A DNA stretch of 64,000 bases from Roseomonas acroporae (GCF_023223525.1 NZ_JALPRX010000008.1:62001-126000), one strand, 5' to 3'. Counted from the stretch's first letter, positions 25,806 through 35,090 are shown. Notes: generated by a model from the sequence alone, not told the origin. Numbers and translations are program-made.

Positions 25806-26441
25806 TCAGCCCTTCCGGCGCGCCTCCCACTCCGCGACCGTCAGTCGCGGCACCTCGATGCGGTCGGTGTTGCGCACGTACCAGCCGCGCCCGTGCATGC
25901 GCCCGAGCAGGCCGAGCTTCGGCGTGTCGACGTAGTTCTTCGCGGGATCGAGGACGCAGTCGTCGCGGATGTACATCGAGACCACCCGGCCGAGGATCAT
26001 GTCGTGGTGCCCGATCGGGATGATCTGGTGGGTGACGCACTCGAAGGCGACGGGGCTCTCGGCGATGCGCGGCGTCCTCACCTTCAGCGAGGGGACGGTG
26101 CTCAGCCCGGCCTCCTTCAGCTCGTCCGTGCCGGGCGGGAAGTCGATCGCGGTGATGTTCATGCCGTGGATCGTCTCCTCGGAGACGAGGCAGACGGTGA
26201 ACTCGCCCGTGGCCTTGATGTTGGCGCCGGTATCCTTGGGCGCGCCGGGCGCGCGCGGCCCGACGCCGATCGCCACCACCACCGGATCGTCCGAGAAGGC
26301 GTTGAAGAAGGAGAAGGGCGCGGCGTTCACCGTGCCGGCGGCATCCTGGCTCACCACCCAGGCGATGGGGCGCGGGGTGACCGTGGACACGACGAGCTTG
26401 TAGCGCTCGCGCGCGGGCAATTGCTCCAGATCGAACTGCAT
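25806..26441 (-). CDS. Flavin reductase-like FMN-binding split-barrel protein
   Basis: Protein of 211 residues of the flavin reductase family. Hallmarks: LVVSTVTPRPIAWVVSQDAAGTVNAAPFSFFNAFSDDPVVVAIGVG at the N-terminus, the FMN-contacting core of this barrel, then ATGEFTVCLVSEE and a C-terminal HMILGRV-type strand (GHHDMILGRVVSMYI). The ATG at MQFDLEQL is preferred, with GGAG upstream; a longer frame adds arginine- and proline-rich residues. It could supply reduced FMN to a monooxygenase or act as a flavoprotein itself. It is alone between a glycanase and a chemoreceptor and convergent with the glycanase. Confidence 0.82.
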   Translation of the reverse strand: MQFDLEQLPARERYKLVVSTVTPRPIAWVVSQDAAGTVNAAPFSFFNAFSDDPVVVAIGVGPRAPGAPKDTGANIKATGEFTVCLVSEETIHGMNITAIDFPPGTDELKEAGLSTVPSLKVRTPRIAESPVAFECVTHQIIPIGHHDMILGRVVSMYIRDDCVLDPAKNYVDTPKLGLLGRMHGRGWYVRNTDRIEVPRLTVAEWEARRKG

Positions 26442-26602
26442 AGGCCACTCCGGCGGGGCTGGTCGGCGAAAGCGCCACGGGCGTGCCCGACGGGGCGGGC
26501 GGCGCGCCGGCAGGGTCGCGCGGCGAGGCCGTCCTGTCGAGAGGGAGGGCCACGGCGGCGGGCCGCGGTTCACCGCGATTTAAGGGGCGGCGGGGAGGAT
26601 CG

Positions 26603-28954
26603 GTGACCTGTGTCGCCGGGAGTCACGGTGTGGCCATACCTTCGTTCCGCAACCTTCCCGTGGGCCGCAAGCTCGCGGTCAGCGCCGGAGTCGCGCTGCT
26701 GGTCCTTGGCGTTCTGGTCGCGACGGTGCAGGTCGAGGTCGGCGACGTGACGGCCGAGGCCGCCGCGCAGGGCCGCGCGCAGGCCGCCGAGCGCGCCATG
26801 GCCGCGGCGACGATCGCGGTGGGCCGGCTCGAGGCCGGGGGCCAGTCGCTGCTCCTGGCGCAGGACGCGGCCGAGGTCGCCGCCGTGGTCGAGGGCGTCG
26901 AGGCCGCCCGGCGCGACGCCGACGCCGCCCTGGAGGCGGCCGCCTCGGGCACGGCCGAGGCCGCGACGCGCGCCACGATCGCCGAGGCCGGCGAGGCGTT
27001 CGCCACGATGGCGGCCCTGATGCGCGAGCTCGCCGCGCAGCGCGGCACGCTGATCGAGCGGCGCGACGGCCAGCTGCTCCAGCTCGGCGGCGAGTACGAC
27101 CAGGCCTTCGAGGCGGCGAGCAGCAACCTCGAGGTCGACCTGCGCGGCACCGCCGGCGAGGAGATGCGCCAGCGCCTGCTGGCCTTCCACGGCGCGGTGA
27201 ACGAGCTGCGCATCGCCGTGCAGCGCTTCCTGACCACCGGCGACGCCGCCATGGCACGGCGCGTCCGCCGCGCCATGGCGCAGGCCCGCGTGCACGGGCG
27301 CGGCCTCGCGAACCCGCCGCCACCCGGCATGCTGGGCGAGGACCTGCGTCGCCTCGACGCGGTCGGCACGCAGCTCGCGGCGGCGGCCGAGGGGGTGGTC
27401 GGCGCGGCCGAGGCGTCGACGCGGCTGCGCCAGGAGCGGCTGCGGCCGCTGCGCGAGCGGCTGGAGGCCGCGCTGCGGGGCGCCGATGAGGCGCTGGCGG
27501 CCGAGGGCGCCGCGCGCCGGGCCGGTGCGGCCAATTCGCTGGCCGTGATGCGCCACGTCACGCTGGGTGCCAGCCTCGCGGTGGCGCTGCTGCTGCTGCT
27601 GGCGAGCTGGCTGACCGGGCGGGCCATCGGCGGGCCGCTGCGGCGGCTGGAGGGGGCGGTGACGCGGATCGCCGGCGGCGACACCGCCGTCGCCGTGCCG
27701 GACCGCGACCGGCGCGACGAGATCGGCCGCATCGCCGAGGCGCTGGAGGCGCTGCGCCTCGCCGCCGCCCGCGCCTTCGCGCAGGGGCAGATGCTGGAGC
27801 AGATGCCGGTGGGCGTGATGATGGCGGACCCGCGCGACGGGTTCCGGATCACCTACGTCAACCCGCATATCCGCGAGCATCTGCGCCGGATCGAGGCGCA
27901 CCTGCCCTGCGGGGCGGACGAGCTGCTGGGCAGGAGCATCGACCTGTTCCACCGGCGCCCGGAGCAGCAGCGGGACCTGCTCTCGGATCCGGCCCGGCTG
28001 CCCTACCGCGTCCGGATCACGATCGGCGGCGAGGTGGCGCAGCTCATCGCCGCGCCGATCCTGGATGCCGCCGGCGGCTATGTCGGCCCGATGCTGACCT
28101 GGAGCTTCGTGACCGAGCAGGCACGGCTGGCCGACACCTTCGAGGCCGAGATAGGCAGCGTGGTGGCCAGCGTCTCCGACTCGGCCTCGCGGATGGAGCT
28201 GGCCGCGCGCGACCTCGCGGCCGCGGCCGGCACTTCGGGACGGGAAGCGGCGGCGGTGGCCGAGGCGGCCGGGCAGGCCAACGGCGACGTGCAGGCGGTG
28301 GCGGCGGCGGCCGAGCAGCTCGCGGCCTCGGTCGCCGAGATCACGCGGCAGGTGGCCGAGGGCGCCGCGATCGTGCGCGCCGCCGTGTCGGAGGCGCAGG
28401 CCACCGACGGCACCGTGCACGGCCTGTCGCAGGCGGCGAACCGGATCGGCGACGTGGTGCGGCTGATCTCCGACATCGCCGGCCAGACCAACCTGCTGGC
28501 GCTGAACGCCACCATCGAGGCGGCCCGCGCCGGCGAGGCGGGCAAGGGCTTCGCGGTGGTGGCGGGCGAGGTGAAGAACCTGGCCAGCCAGACCGCGCGG
28601 GCGACGGAGGAGATCGGCGGCCAGATCGCCGCCATCCAGGGCACCACCGCGAAGGCGGTGGAGGCGCTGCGTTCCATCTGCGCCACCGTCCAGCGCATGC
28701 ACGAGATCACCGCCGCGATCGCCGCCGCCGTGGAGCAGCAGGGCGCCGCGACGCGCGAGATCGCCCGCAGCGCCGGCCAGGTGGCCGAGGGCACGGCGAT
28801 GGTCAGCCGCCGGATCGGCGGGGTGCGCGGCGTCGCCGAGCAGACCGGCGATTCCGCCGCCGGCCTGCTGGAGGCCTCGCGCACGCTATCGGAACAGGCG
28901 GAGATGCTGCGCGACGGGGCCGAACGCTTCCTCGCCGCGGTACGGGCGGCCTGA
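26603..28954 (+). CDS. Methyl-accepting chemotaxis protein with HAMP and PAS-like domains
   Basis: Chemoreceptor of about 783 residues. First membrane helix near the N-terminus ([21 protein letters not shown]), a long helical Ala-rich periplasmic region, second helix ([17 protein letters not shown]), HAMP ([39 protein letters not shown]), a PAS-like segment ([30 protein letters not shown]), then the signalling coiled coil with the conserved tip [21 protein letters not shown] and [13 protein letters not shown]. The start taken is a GTG after GGGGAGG; a second GTG nine codons later is possible. No che genes are nearby, so it must join a distant array. The PAS domain between HAMP and the tip suggests it also senses redox or a cytoplasmic ligand. 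Confidence 0.88.
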   Translation: MTCVAGSHGVAIPSFRNLPVGRKLAVSAGVALLVLGVLVATVQVEVGDVTAEAAAQGRAQAAERAMAAATIAVGRLEAGGQSLLLAQDAAEVAAVVEGVEAARRDADAALEAAASGTAEAATRATIAEAGEAFATMAALMRELAAQRGTLIERRDGQLLQLGGEYDQAFEAASSNLEVDLRGTAGEEMRQRLLAFHGAVNELRIAVQRFLTTGDAAMARRVRRAMAQARVHGRGLANPPPPGMLGEDLRRLDAVGTQLAAAAEGVVGAAEASTRLRQERLRPLRERLEAALRGADEALAAEGAARRAGAANSLAVMRHVTLGASLAVALLLLLASWLTGRAIGGPLRRLEGAVTRIAGGDTAVAVPDRDRRDEIGRIAEALEALRLAAARAFAQGQMLEQMPVGVMMADPRDGFRITYVNPHIREHLRRIEAHLPCGADELLGRSIDLFHRRPEQQRDLLSDPARLPYRVRITIGGEVAQLIAAPILDAAGGYVGPMLTWSFVTEQARLADTFEAEIGSVVASVSDSASRMELAARDLAAAAGTSGREAAAVAEAAGQANGDVQAVAAAAEQLAASVAEITRQVAEGAAIVRAAVSEAQATDGTVHGLSQAANRIGDVVRLISDIAGQTNLLALNATIEAARAGEAGKGFAVVAGEVKNLASQTARATEEIGGQIAAIQGTTAKAVEALRSICATVQRMHEITAAIAAAVEQQGAATREIARSAGQVAEGTAMVSRRIGGVRGVAEQTGDSAAGLLEASRTLSEQAEMLRDGAERFLAAVRAA

Positions 28955-29174
28955 CCGACCGGCGCCGCGCCGGCCGCCGGACGGCCGGGAGCCTCTCCGG
29001 CTGGTCGGCGGCGGAAGGGTTGGCGAGGGGGCCTGGCCGGAAGGGTGCGGCGCACGGCGCCGGACGCCCCGGGCCGGCCCTCGCCCCGATGCGAAGCGTC
29101 GGGACGGCGGGCCGACGGTTCCCGGCCGGACGAAGAACCCGCCGGGCCGGCCCGCGGGCCGCCCGAACAGGCGT
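28955..29174. other. Gap between convergent chemoreceptor and MlaC-like genes
   Basis: About 220 bases of very G+C-rich DNA with imperfect inverted CCGGCC-rich arms. No gene or clear terminator seen. Confidence 0.35.
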
Positions 29175-29795
29175 TCAGGCGCGCAGCATGCCGGCGGTGC
29201 GCTGCTGCAGCTCGGCGATCAGGCGCTCCGGGCCGCCATCCCGCAGCAGCGAGGTGAACTCGGCGCGCCGCGAGGCCAGCTCGCTGATCGTGCCCGTCAG
29301 GTAGATGTCGACGATCTTCCACTGCCCCCCCACCTGCCGCAGCAGGTAGTTCAGCGCCACCGGGGCGCCGTCCGTGCGGTTGAGCTGGGTGCGCACGAGC
29401 TGGTCGCCGTTCTGGATCGCCTGCACCCCGGTGGTGACGAAGCTCTCGCCCGAGTAGCCGTCGAAGCGGGCCGCGTAGTTGGCGATCGACCATTCGGAGA
29501 AGGCCTGCAGGAGCTGCTGCTGCTCGGCGGGCGACATCGCGTTCCAGGGCGGGCCGACCGCCAGCCGGGTCATCGTCGGCAGATCGAAGGCCGCCTGGAT
29601 CGCGGGGGCGAGGCGCTGGTAGCGGGCGCGCACGGTCATGCGCTGCGCCTCGCGCATCGTGCCGAGCAGCTGGCCGTGCAGCGCCTCGACCACCGCCTGC
29701 GGTGCGGCACCCTGGGCATGGGCGGCGAGCGGCACGGACAGGCCGGCCGCGAGAAGGCCCAGGAAGGCACGGCGGGCGGGCAGGGTGGTCGACAT
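29175..29795 (-). CDS. MlaC/Ttg2D-family phospholipid-binding protein
   Basis: Periplasmic protein of 206 residues. N-terminus MSTTLPARRAFLGLLAAGLSVPLAAHAQ is a Tat-like signal (ARRAFLG). The body fits the MlaC/Ttg2D/HpnM family: DLPTMTRLAVGPPWNAMSPAEQQQLLQAFSEWSIANYAARFDGYSG, then QLNRTDGAPVALNYLLRQVGGQWKIVDIYLTGT. MlaC shuttles phospholipids between membranes, and HpnM is linked to hopanoid transport. AAGGAG stands before the ATG. No mla or hpn genes adjoin it, so its role is inferred from family alone. Confidence 0.82.
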   Translation of the reverse strand: MSTTLPARRAFLGLLAAGLSVPLAAHAQGAAPQAVVEALHGQLLGTMREAQRMTVRARYQRLAPAIQAAFDLPTMTRLAVGPPWNAMSPAEQQQLLQAFSEWSIANYAARFDGYSGESFVTTGVQAIQNGDQLVRTQLNRTDGAPVALNYLLRQVGGQWKIVDIYLTGTISELASRRAEFTSLLRDGGPERLIAELQQRTAGMLRA

Positions 29796-30016
29796 GGTCG
29801 TACTCCTTGCGGCCGGGCGCGGCGGTCCGGTCGTGGCATGACGGGCCCGCACGTGGCGGACCCGGGCTTGCCCCCGCAGATAGGCGCCCGGCCGCCCGGC
29901 ACAAAGGCGCCGGGTGGGCATGCCGGGCCCGGCAGCATGGCCGGGCGCCCCGTCGCCGGCCCGACACGGGGGCGTGGGGGGGGGGGGAGTGGGCAGGGGG
30001 CGGCCGGCGCGGCCCC
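29796..30016. other. Promoter gap with a 12-base G tract
   Basis: Region upstream of the MlaC-like gene. It holds an uninterrupted run of 12 G (29976-29987), about 180 bases before the MlaC-like start and 30 after the protease-like stop. Such a tract can slip in replication and vary expression, or may be miscounted in the assembly. Confidence 0.5.
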
Positions 30017-30991
30017 TCAGTGCAGCCGCGGCGCCTTGAGGAAGCTCGCCCGGTCCGCCGAGACCACCGCCATGGTCAGGCTGCCGTGCCGGCGCCGGAC
30101 CCGCAGCGGCACGGTGGCGCCGGCATCGCCGCACGCCCAGACCGCCCGCCACAGCGAGGCGAGGTCGCCGACCTCCTCCCGCCCCACGGCCAGCAGGCGG
30201 TCGCCGACGCGCAGGCCCGCCTGCTCGGCGGGGCCGTCATTGGCGAGGCCGCCCACCGAGATCCCGTCCTCGCCCTCGGTCGCGTAGAGGCCGAGCCAGG
30301 GGCGGGCGGGGCGGTTCACCCGGCCGTAGGTGAGCAGGTCGTCCAGGATCGGCGGCAGCAGGCCGATCGGCACCACCATGTTCATGTCGTGCCGCTGTCC
30401 CTTGTCGTCGCCCTGCTGCAGGACCAGCGAGCCGATTCCGAGCAGCCTGCCATCATCGCCGATCAGCGCCGCGCCGCCCCAGAACGGGTGCGCGGGGGCG
30501 GTGAAGATCGCGTCCTCCAGCAGGTACTCCCAGTAGCCGGCGAAGGTGTCGCGACCGCTGATCCTCGTCTCGATCGCGCGCGACGGGCCGCCGGCCGCCG
30601 CCATCACGGCGGTGGTGCCGGGGCGGGCCCGGGCATCGTCGCCGAGCTCGATGGCGGGCAGCTCGACATGCGCCAGCGCCTGCACCAGGCCGAAGCCGGT
30701 CGTCTGGTCGTAGGCAAGGGCGTGGCCGGGAATGGCGCGGCCATCGGCGTCGGTCAGCCAGAGGGTCTCCGCCTCGGTGACGATGTAGCCGATGGTCAGC
30801 ACCAGCCCGTCGGGGCGGATCACCACGCCGCTGCCGGTGCGCTCCGTGCCCAGCCCCTCGGCGGTGAAGGCGTCGGACGGGACGAGGGAGCGGATCCCGA
30901 CCAAGGTGCGCAGCACGCCCGGCAGGTCGAAGCGGTAATCGGCCGGATCGGGTTGCAGGTTCGGGGGAATCTCCCACTCCCGTTCGCTCAT
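30017..30991 (-). CDS. DegP/S1C-like PDZ protein lacking the catalytic triad
   Basis: Protein of 324 residues with a trypsin-like fold of the HtrA (S1C) family followed by one PDZ domain (about 245-320: PWLGLYATEGEDGISVGGLANDGPAEQAGLRVGDRLLAVGREEV). The protease core is recognisable by GSGVVIRPDGLVLT and the later GGAALIGDDGRLLGIGSL, but all three catalytic positions appear replaced: His by Tyr69 in TIGYIV, Asp by Gly99 in DQTTGFGLV, and the Ser of GNSGGP by Trp171 in PFWGGAAL. It has no signal peptide. Thus it is more likely a binding or scaffold protein than a protease. No operon partner is obvious; a GntR-type gene follows on the same strand. Confidence 0.8.
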   Translation of the reverse strand: MSEREWEIPPNLQPDPADYRFDLPGVLRTLVGIRSLVPSDAFTAEGLGTERTGSGVVIRPDGLVLTIGYIVTEAETLWLTDADGRAIPGHALAYDQTTGFGLVQALAHVELPAIELGDDARARPGTTAVMAAAGGPSRAIETRISGRDTFAGYWEYLLEDAIFTAPAHPFWGGAALIGDDGRLLGIGSLVLQQGDDKGQRHDMNMVVPIGLLPPILDDLLTYGRVNRPARPWLGLYATEGEDGISVGGLANDGPAEQAGLRVGDRLLAVGREEVGDLASLWRAVWACGDAGATVPLRVRRRHGSLTMAVVSADRASFLKAPRLH

Positions 30992-31102
30992 GCGTTGTTG
31001 ATGTCCTCATGCGATGCGGCGGCGCGCCCCGGCAGGGGGGTGGTCCCGGAATGCGTGGGCGTGGCGCGGGAGGCGCATAGGTAGGACGGCCCCCGCCGCG
31101 AG

Positions 31103-32077
31103 TCACGCCCGGCGGGGCGGCGGGGCGATCCCTTCGTCCGGTCCGGGCGCGGCGTCCGGTCCGGGCGCGTCGGGCGGCGTCGCGGGGCAGGGCGCCCGGC
31201 CGGGCCTGCCGGCGGCGGGCGGCGGATCGGCGTGCGGCGACGCGCCGGCGACGGGCGGCCCGTCCGGCGCCGTCGTGGTCCCGGGCGGGCCGTCGGCCCG
31301 GGGAGGGCCCAGCCGGGCGCGGGCGGCACGGTGCACGTGGCGGGCGGCGAGCAGGGCGGCCAGCTCCTCCTCGCCCTCCATCACGGCGGCGAGGATCATG
31401 GCATGCTCGCGCCAGTCGGCGGCGGCGCGCTCGGTGCTGTTGCGGCGGAAGACCAGCTCGGTCCGCTCGCGCAGCGGGCGCATCAGGTCCTGCAGCACGC
31501 GGTTGGCGCCGGCCGTCGCCAGCAGGTCGTGATAGGCGGCGTTCAGCGCGGCCAGCTCGCCGGCGGCCGCGCCGTGGGCGGCGTTGGCGGCCGCGTTGCC
31601 GCGCTCCAGCACGACCTGGACCTGCGCCAGCACGGCCGGGTTGCGCTGGCGCGCGGCGAGGCGGGCGTTCAGCCCCTCCAGCACGGCGCGCACCTCGATC
31701 AGCTCCAGCGCGAATTCCGGCGACAGCGCCGCGACCTGGGCGCCGCGCCCGCCCGGGGCGCTTTCCGCCGGCACGGCGAGGCCCTCGGCCACGAGCTGCT
31801 TGATCGCCTCGCGGATCGGCACGCGGGACATGCCGAGCTCGGCGGAAAGCCGCTCCTCCACCAGCCGCTCGCCGGGGGCGAGGCGGCCGCCGAGGATCGC
31901 GCGGCGCAGCGCCTCCGTCGCCTGCTGGCTGAGCGGGACGCGGCGCCCGGGCCCGGCTTGGCCCGGCTCCGCCTGGCCGGGCGCCGCGGCATCGGCCGTC
32001 GTCCCGGCGGCGGGCGTGGCGTGACCGATCGCGTCCAGTTCGGGCGTGGGGATGGGTCTGCTCATGGGGCGGGGCAT
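31103..32077 (-). CDS. GntR family regulator with FCD domain
   Basis: Regulator of 324 residues. N-terminal winged helix: RRVPLSQQATEALRRAILGGRLAPGERLVEERLSAELGMSRVPIREAIKQL, classic GntR/FadR. The FCD effector domain follows (ELIEVRAVLEGLNARLAARQRNPA, then AYHDLLATAGANRVLQDLMRPLRERTELVFRR, DWREHAMILAAVMEGEEELAALLAARHVHRA) with the His and Asp positions that usually hold a metal and a carboxylate ligand. A proline-rich tail of about 60 residues is unusual and probably disordered. An ATG four codons later is an alternative start. It is divergent from the transporter-oxygenase operon, whose promoter holds two GTATAC palindromes of the type bound by this family. Confidence 0.88.
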   Translation of the reverse strand: MPRPMSRPIPTPELDAIGHATPAAGTTADAAAPGQAEPGQAGPGRRVPLSQQATEALRRAILGGRLAPGERLVEERLSAELGMSRVPIREAIKQLVAEGLAVPAESAPGGRGAQVAALSPEFALELIEVRAVLEGLNARLAARQRNPAVLAQVQVVLERGNAAANAAHGAAAGELAALNAAYHDLLATAGANRVLQDLMRPLRERTELVFRRNSTERAAADWREHAMILAAVMEGEEELAALLAARHVHRAARARLGPPRADGPPGTTTAPDGPPVAGASPHADPPPAAGRPGRAPCPATPPDAPGPDAAPGPDEGIAPPPRRA

Positions 32078-32151
32078 TATCCGGTGGTTGCGACGGCGGC
32101 GCCAGGGCGATGGCGGCCGGGCAGCCGAGGCGTGCGCCGAGAGGGGGGTCT

Positions 32152-32360
32152 CCGTATACGGCAGCGAGCGGGAGGTGGTGGCGGACCACCCTCCGGGCTT
32201 GTTCCACTGGCCCGCCAGCGGAAGCCAGCCGGCTTTCCAGCCTGTTTCATAGGCACATCAATGAAAGAATCGGCAGTCTGGTCTGGGTTGAGCCCGGAAT
32301 GCCGGGAAATTATGCATCTCTCGGAAAGATCGGCGTTGACTTCAAGGTGTCCGTATACGA
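32152..32360. promoter_or_regulatory. Divergent operator region with two CCGTATAC palindromes
   Basis: CCGTATACGG at 32152-32161 lies 75 bases before the GntR-type start, and CCGTATACGA at 32351-32360 lies about 50 bases before the transporter start; both sit in TCCGTATACG. GTATAC is rare in DNA this G+C-rich and is the core of many GntR/FCD operators. The second copy overlaps the gap after a TTGACT hexamer (32336-32341), a possible -35 box, as expected for repression. Confidence 0.65.
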
Positions 32361-32407
32361 CGATCCGCACCGAACCGCTCCACACGAAACCGACAGGGAT
32401 GCAGCCC

Positions 32408-33994
32408 ATGGATGTTCCGCTCGGCGCGGTGCACTACGTGTACCTCTGCGGCGTGGCCGCGATCATCGCCTCCATGGTGCTGCGCGCGAACGTCGTCGTG
32501 CCGGCCATCGTCGCCACCTTCGCCGTGGCCGCGACCTTCTCGGGCAGCCTGGTCACGGCGGTGACGGCGGTGTTCAACGGCTCGCTCGTCGCGGCGAAGG
32601 AACTGTTCAACATCTTCCTGGTCATCGCGCTGATGACCTCGCTGCTGCACGCGCTGCGCGCGCTCGGCGCCGACCAGATGATGGTGCGCCCCTTCCGCCG
32701 CGTGATGACCAACGGCCACGTCGCCTTCCTCGTGCTGGCCGCCTGCACCTACCTCATCTCGCTGTTCTTCTGGCCCACCCCCGCCGTGCCGCTGGTGGCC
32801 GCGACGCTGCTGCCGGCCGCCATCGCCGCCGGCCTGCCCGCCATGGGGGCGGCCATCGCCATCGCCGTGGCCGGCCAGGGCATGGCGCTCTCCTCCGACT
32901 ACGTGATCCGCGTCGCCCCCGCGATCAGCGCCCGCGCCGCCGGCATCGCCGACCAGGCGGGCGTGATCGCCGACAAGGCGCTGCTGCTCTCGCTGGTGAC
33001 GGGCGCGGTGGCGCTCGGCCTCGGCTACCTGCGCATCCGCGCCAGCATCGCCGCCCCGAGCCCGCGCCATCTCGCCCGCTGGCAGGCCGGCGCGACGCTG
33101 GCCGAGAGCCTCGCCGAGCAGCGCGAGGAGGTGGCGCCGAACATCGGCTCCTTCGACAAGTCCGTCCTCGCCCTCCAGGCCGCCGAGGGCGTGGAGGAGG
33201 CGGCCCTGTCGGCCGACACCCTGCCGGGCAAGGCCGCGCTGGCCGGCGGCGGCACCCTCGCCATCGCCTCCGCCCCGACACAGTCCCTCCGCTGGGGCGC
33301 GATCCTCGCCGTGGTGACGCCGATCGCCTTCCTGCTCGTCATCGCCTTCATGCTGGCCCCCAAGGTGATCCCCGGCCTGCCCGAGCTGAAGGGCGGCGAC
33401 GCGGCCGCCATGGTCGGCGGCACGGCGGCGCTGATGATGCTGATCGCCACCTTCGCCGCCGACGGCGCCAAGGCGATGCACACGGCCGCCGACCACATCG
33501 TCGAGGGCTTCGTGTTCTCCTTCCGCGCCATGGGCACGGTGCTGCCGATCGCGGGCTTCTTCTTCCTCGGCTCGGGCGAGTTCTCGCGCGCCATCCTCGG
33601 CCTGCCCGCCGCGGCGGCGGCGCCGGACCTGCTGTTCGAGACCATCCGCGCCGCGCAGCACCTGATCCCGCAGAGCGAGGCCGCCGTCGCCTTCGCCGTG
33701 CTGCTGGTGGGCATGATCACCGGCATCGACGGCTCCGGCTTCGCCGGCCTGCCGCTGACCGGCGCCCTCTCCGGCGCCCTCGCCCCGGTTTCCGGCGCCC
33801 AGGCGAGCACCCTCGCCGCGGTCGGCCAGATGGGCGCGGTGTGGACCGGCGGCGGCACGCTGATCGCCTGGTCCTCGCTGATCGCCGTCGCCGGCTTCGC
33901 CCGCGTGCCGGTGCTCGACGTGGTGAGGATGCTGTTCCCGCCCGTCGTCGCGGGCCTCGTGCTCTCCACCGCGATCGCGGTGGTGCTGTGGTGA
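32408..33994 (+). CDS. Multi-spanning transporter of uncertain family
   Basis: Polytopic inner-membrane protein of 528 residues with roughly 12 hydrophobic spans, first gene of the oxygenase operon. It looks like an ion-coupled anion carrier of the DcuC/GntP/IT type: repeated small-residue helices, the pair GAAIAIAVAGQGMALSSDYV and a symmetric C-terminal GMITGIDGSGFAGLPLTGALSGALAP that could be re-entrant substrate loops. A cytoplasmic loop of about 90 residues (near 215-300) separates the two halves. The ATG follows AGGG. Encoded divergently from a GntR/FCD regulator, which usually senses carboxylates, it likely imports the substrate of the oxygenase or exports its product. Family assignment is tentative. 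Confidence 0.75.
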   Translation: MDVPLGAVHYVYLCGVAAIIASMVLRANVVVPAIVATFAVAATFSGSLVTAVTAVFNGSLVAAKELFNIFLVIALMTSLLHALRALGADQMMVRPFRRVMTNGHVAFLVLAACTYLISLFFWPTPAVPLVAATLLPAAIAAGLPAMGAAIAIAVAGQGMALSSDYVIRVAPAISARAAGIADQAGVIADKALLLSLVTGAVALGLGYLRIRASIAAPSPRHLARWQAGATLAESLAEQREEVAPNIGSFDKSVLALQAAEGVEEAALSADTLPGKAALAGGGTLAIASAPTQSLRWGAILAVVTPIAFLLVIAFMLAPKVIPGLPELKGGDAAAMVGGTAALMMLIATFAADGAKAMHTAADHIVEGFVFSFRAMGTVLPIAGFFFLGSGEFSRAILGLPAAAAAPDLLFETIRAAQHLIPQSEAAVAFAVLLVGMITGIDGSGFAGLPLTGALSGALAPVSGAQASTLAAVGQMGAVWTGGGTLIAWSSLIAVAGFARVPVLDVVRMLFPPVVAGLVLSTAIAVVLW

Positions 33995-34047
33995 CCACGC
34001 GGTCACCGACCCTTCCCGGAACGCCTTCCCCCGACAGGAGAACCGCC

Positions 34048-34779
34048 ATGGCCGAGCTGATGGACCACGACACCTTCCGCACCGCCCTCGAGGAGGCGAT
34101 CAAGGGCCGCAGCGCCAACGGCTCGCCCTTCTCCCGCGCCTGGGCCGAGGGCCGCCTCTCCCGCGCGCACCTCGCCCGCTGGGCCGAGAACCACTACCAC
34201 TACGTCGGCCCCTTCGCCGACTATCTCGGCTACGTCTATGCGCGCATGCCGGCGAACTACGTGGAGGCGAAGGACTTCCTGCTCGCCAACATGTACGAGG
34301 AGGAGATCGGCGGCGACCGCCACACCGACCTGCTGATCCGCTTCGCCGAGGCCTGCGGCACGACGCGCGAGCGGGTGCAGGACCCGGAGAACATGTCGCC
34401 CACCACGCTGGCCCTGCAGAGCTGGTGCTACGCGGTCGCGATGCGCGAGGACCCGATCGTGGCCGTCGCCGGCCTCGTGGTCGGCCTCGAATCGCAGGTG
34501 CCCTCGATCTACCGCCGCCAGACGCCGACGCTGCGCGAGAAGTACGGCTTCACCGACCAGGAGGTGGAGTTCTTCGACCTGCACATCGTCTCGGACGAGA
34601 TCCACGGCGAGCGCGGCTATCAGATCGTGCTGGAGCACGCCAACACGGTCGAGCTGCAGCAGCGCTGCCTGAAGATCTGCGAGATCGGCGCCCGCATGCG
34701 GCTGCTCTACACGGACGCGCTGTACCGCGACTACGTGGCGGCCGACCTCGACGCGCCGGTGCTGAGCAAGGCGGCCTGA
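34048..34779 (+). CDS. Haem-oxygenase-like diiron oxygenase (CADD/TenA-like)
   Basis: All-helical protein of 243 residues of the TenA/PqqC/CADD superfamily. The six metal ligands of haem-oxygenase-like diiron oxidases are present with the right spacing: Glu85 (within EEE, 84-86), His92, Glu148 (GLESQ), His179, Asp183 and His186 (HIVSDEIHGE). In chlamydial CADD they are Glu81, His88, Glu142, His174, Asp178 and His181, so offsets differ by only 4-6 residues. This argues for an oxygen-activating enzyme rather than a thiaminase or regulator. AGGAG precedes the ATG. The two ferredoxins downstream are obvious electron donors. The substrate cannot be deduced; known HDOs cut C-C bonds, oxidise amines or make p-aminobenzoate. 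Confidence 0.85.
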   Translation: MAELMDHDTFRTALEEAIKGRSANGSPFSRAWAEGRLSRAHLARWAENHYHYVGPFADYLGYVYARMPANYVEAKDFLLANMYEEEIGGDRHTDLLIRFAEACGTTRERVQDPENMSPTTLALQSWCYAVAMREDPIVAVAGLVVGLESQVPSIYRRQTPTLREKYGFTDQEVEFFDLHIVSDEIHGERGYQIVLEHANTVELQQRCLKICEIGARMRLLYTDALYRDYVAADLDAPVLSKAA

Positions 34780-34810
34780 GCGGGCAGCGGGGCGCTGCCC
34801 CGGACCCCGG

Positions 34811-35048
34811 AGGGAAGGCGCCGCCTTCCCTGCACCCATCCGCCAAGGGGCTCTGCCCCTTGGGTAACCCCGCCAAAGGGCGAAGCCCCTTTGGAAACCC
34901 CGTTCGGATTCGAGTCTCGGCGGCTGAACCCGCGAGGCCGCGAAACCCCGGCGGAGGTCCAGGAGGCTGAGGTTCCTGGTGGGTGGGGTCCGGGGAGGGC
35001 GAAGCCCTCCCCAGGCGGATGGGGTCCGGGGAAGGCAGCGCCTTCCCC
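34811..35048. repeat. Composite palindromic repeat block B
   Basis: Hairpins at 34811-34831, 34843-34863, 34873-34894, 34959-34979 (one arm mismatched), 34992-35012 and 35028-35048. From 34873 on it follows block A hairpin for hairpin and shares its order with blocks D and F. It lies inside an operon, between oxygenase and ferredoxin genes, so transcription must cross it, or it separates two expression levels. Confidence 0.85.
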
Positions 35049-35090
35049 GATCGTTTCAACCTGCTCCGGTGCATGGGAGTGGCCGCACGG

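Noticed and set aside
32408..33994. Identification of the transporter as a citrate CitMHS or TRAP carrier
   Set aside because: The CitMHS signature (GDSSTSYI and NMNLTPWGGP) is absent, and there is no TRAP small subunit or binding protein.
34048..34779. Annotation of the HDO gene as a thiaminase TenA or PqqC
   Set aside because: TenA has a catalytic Cys instead of the six-metal-ligand set; no thi or pqq genes are nearby; the ligand spacing fits CADD-type diiron enzymes.
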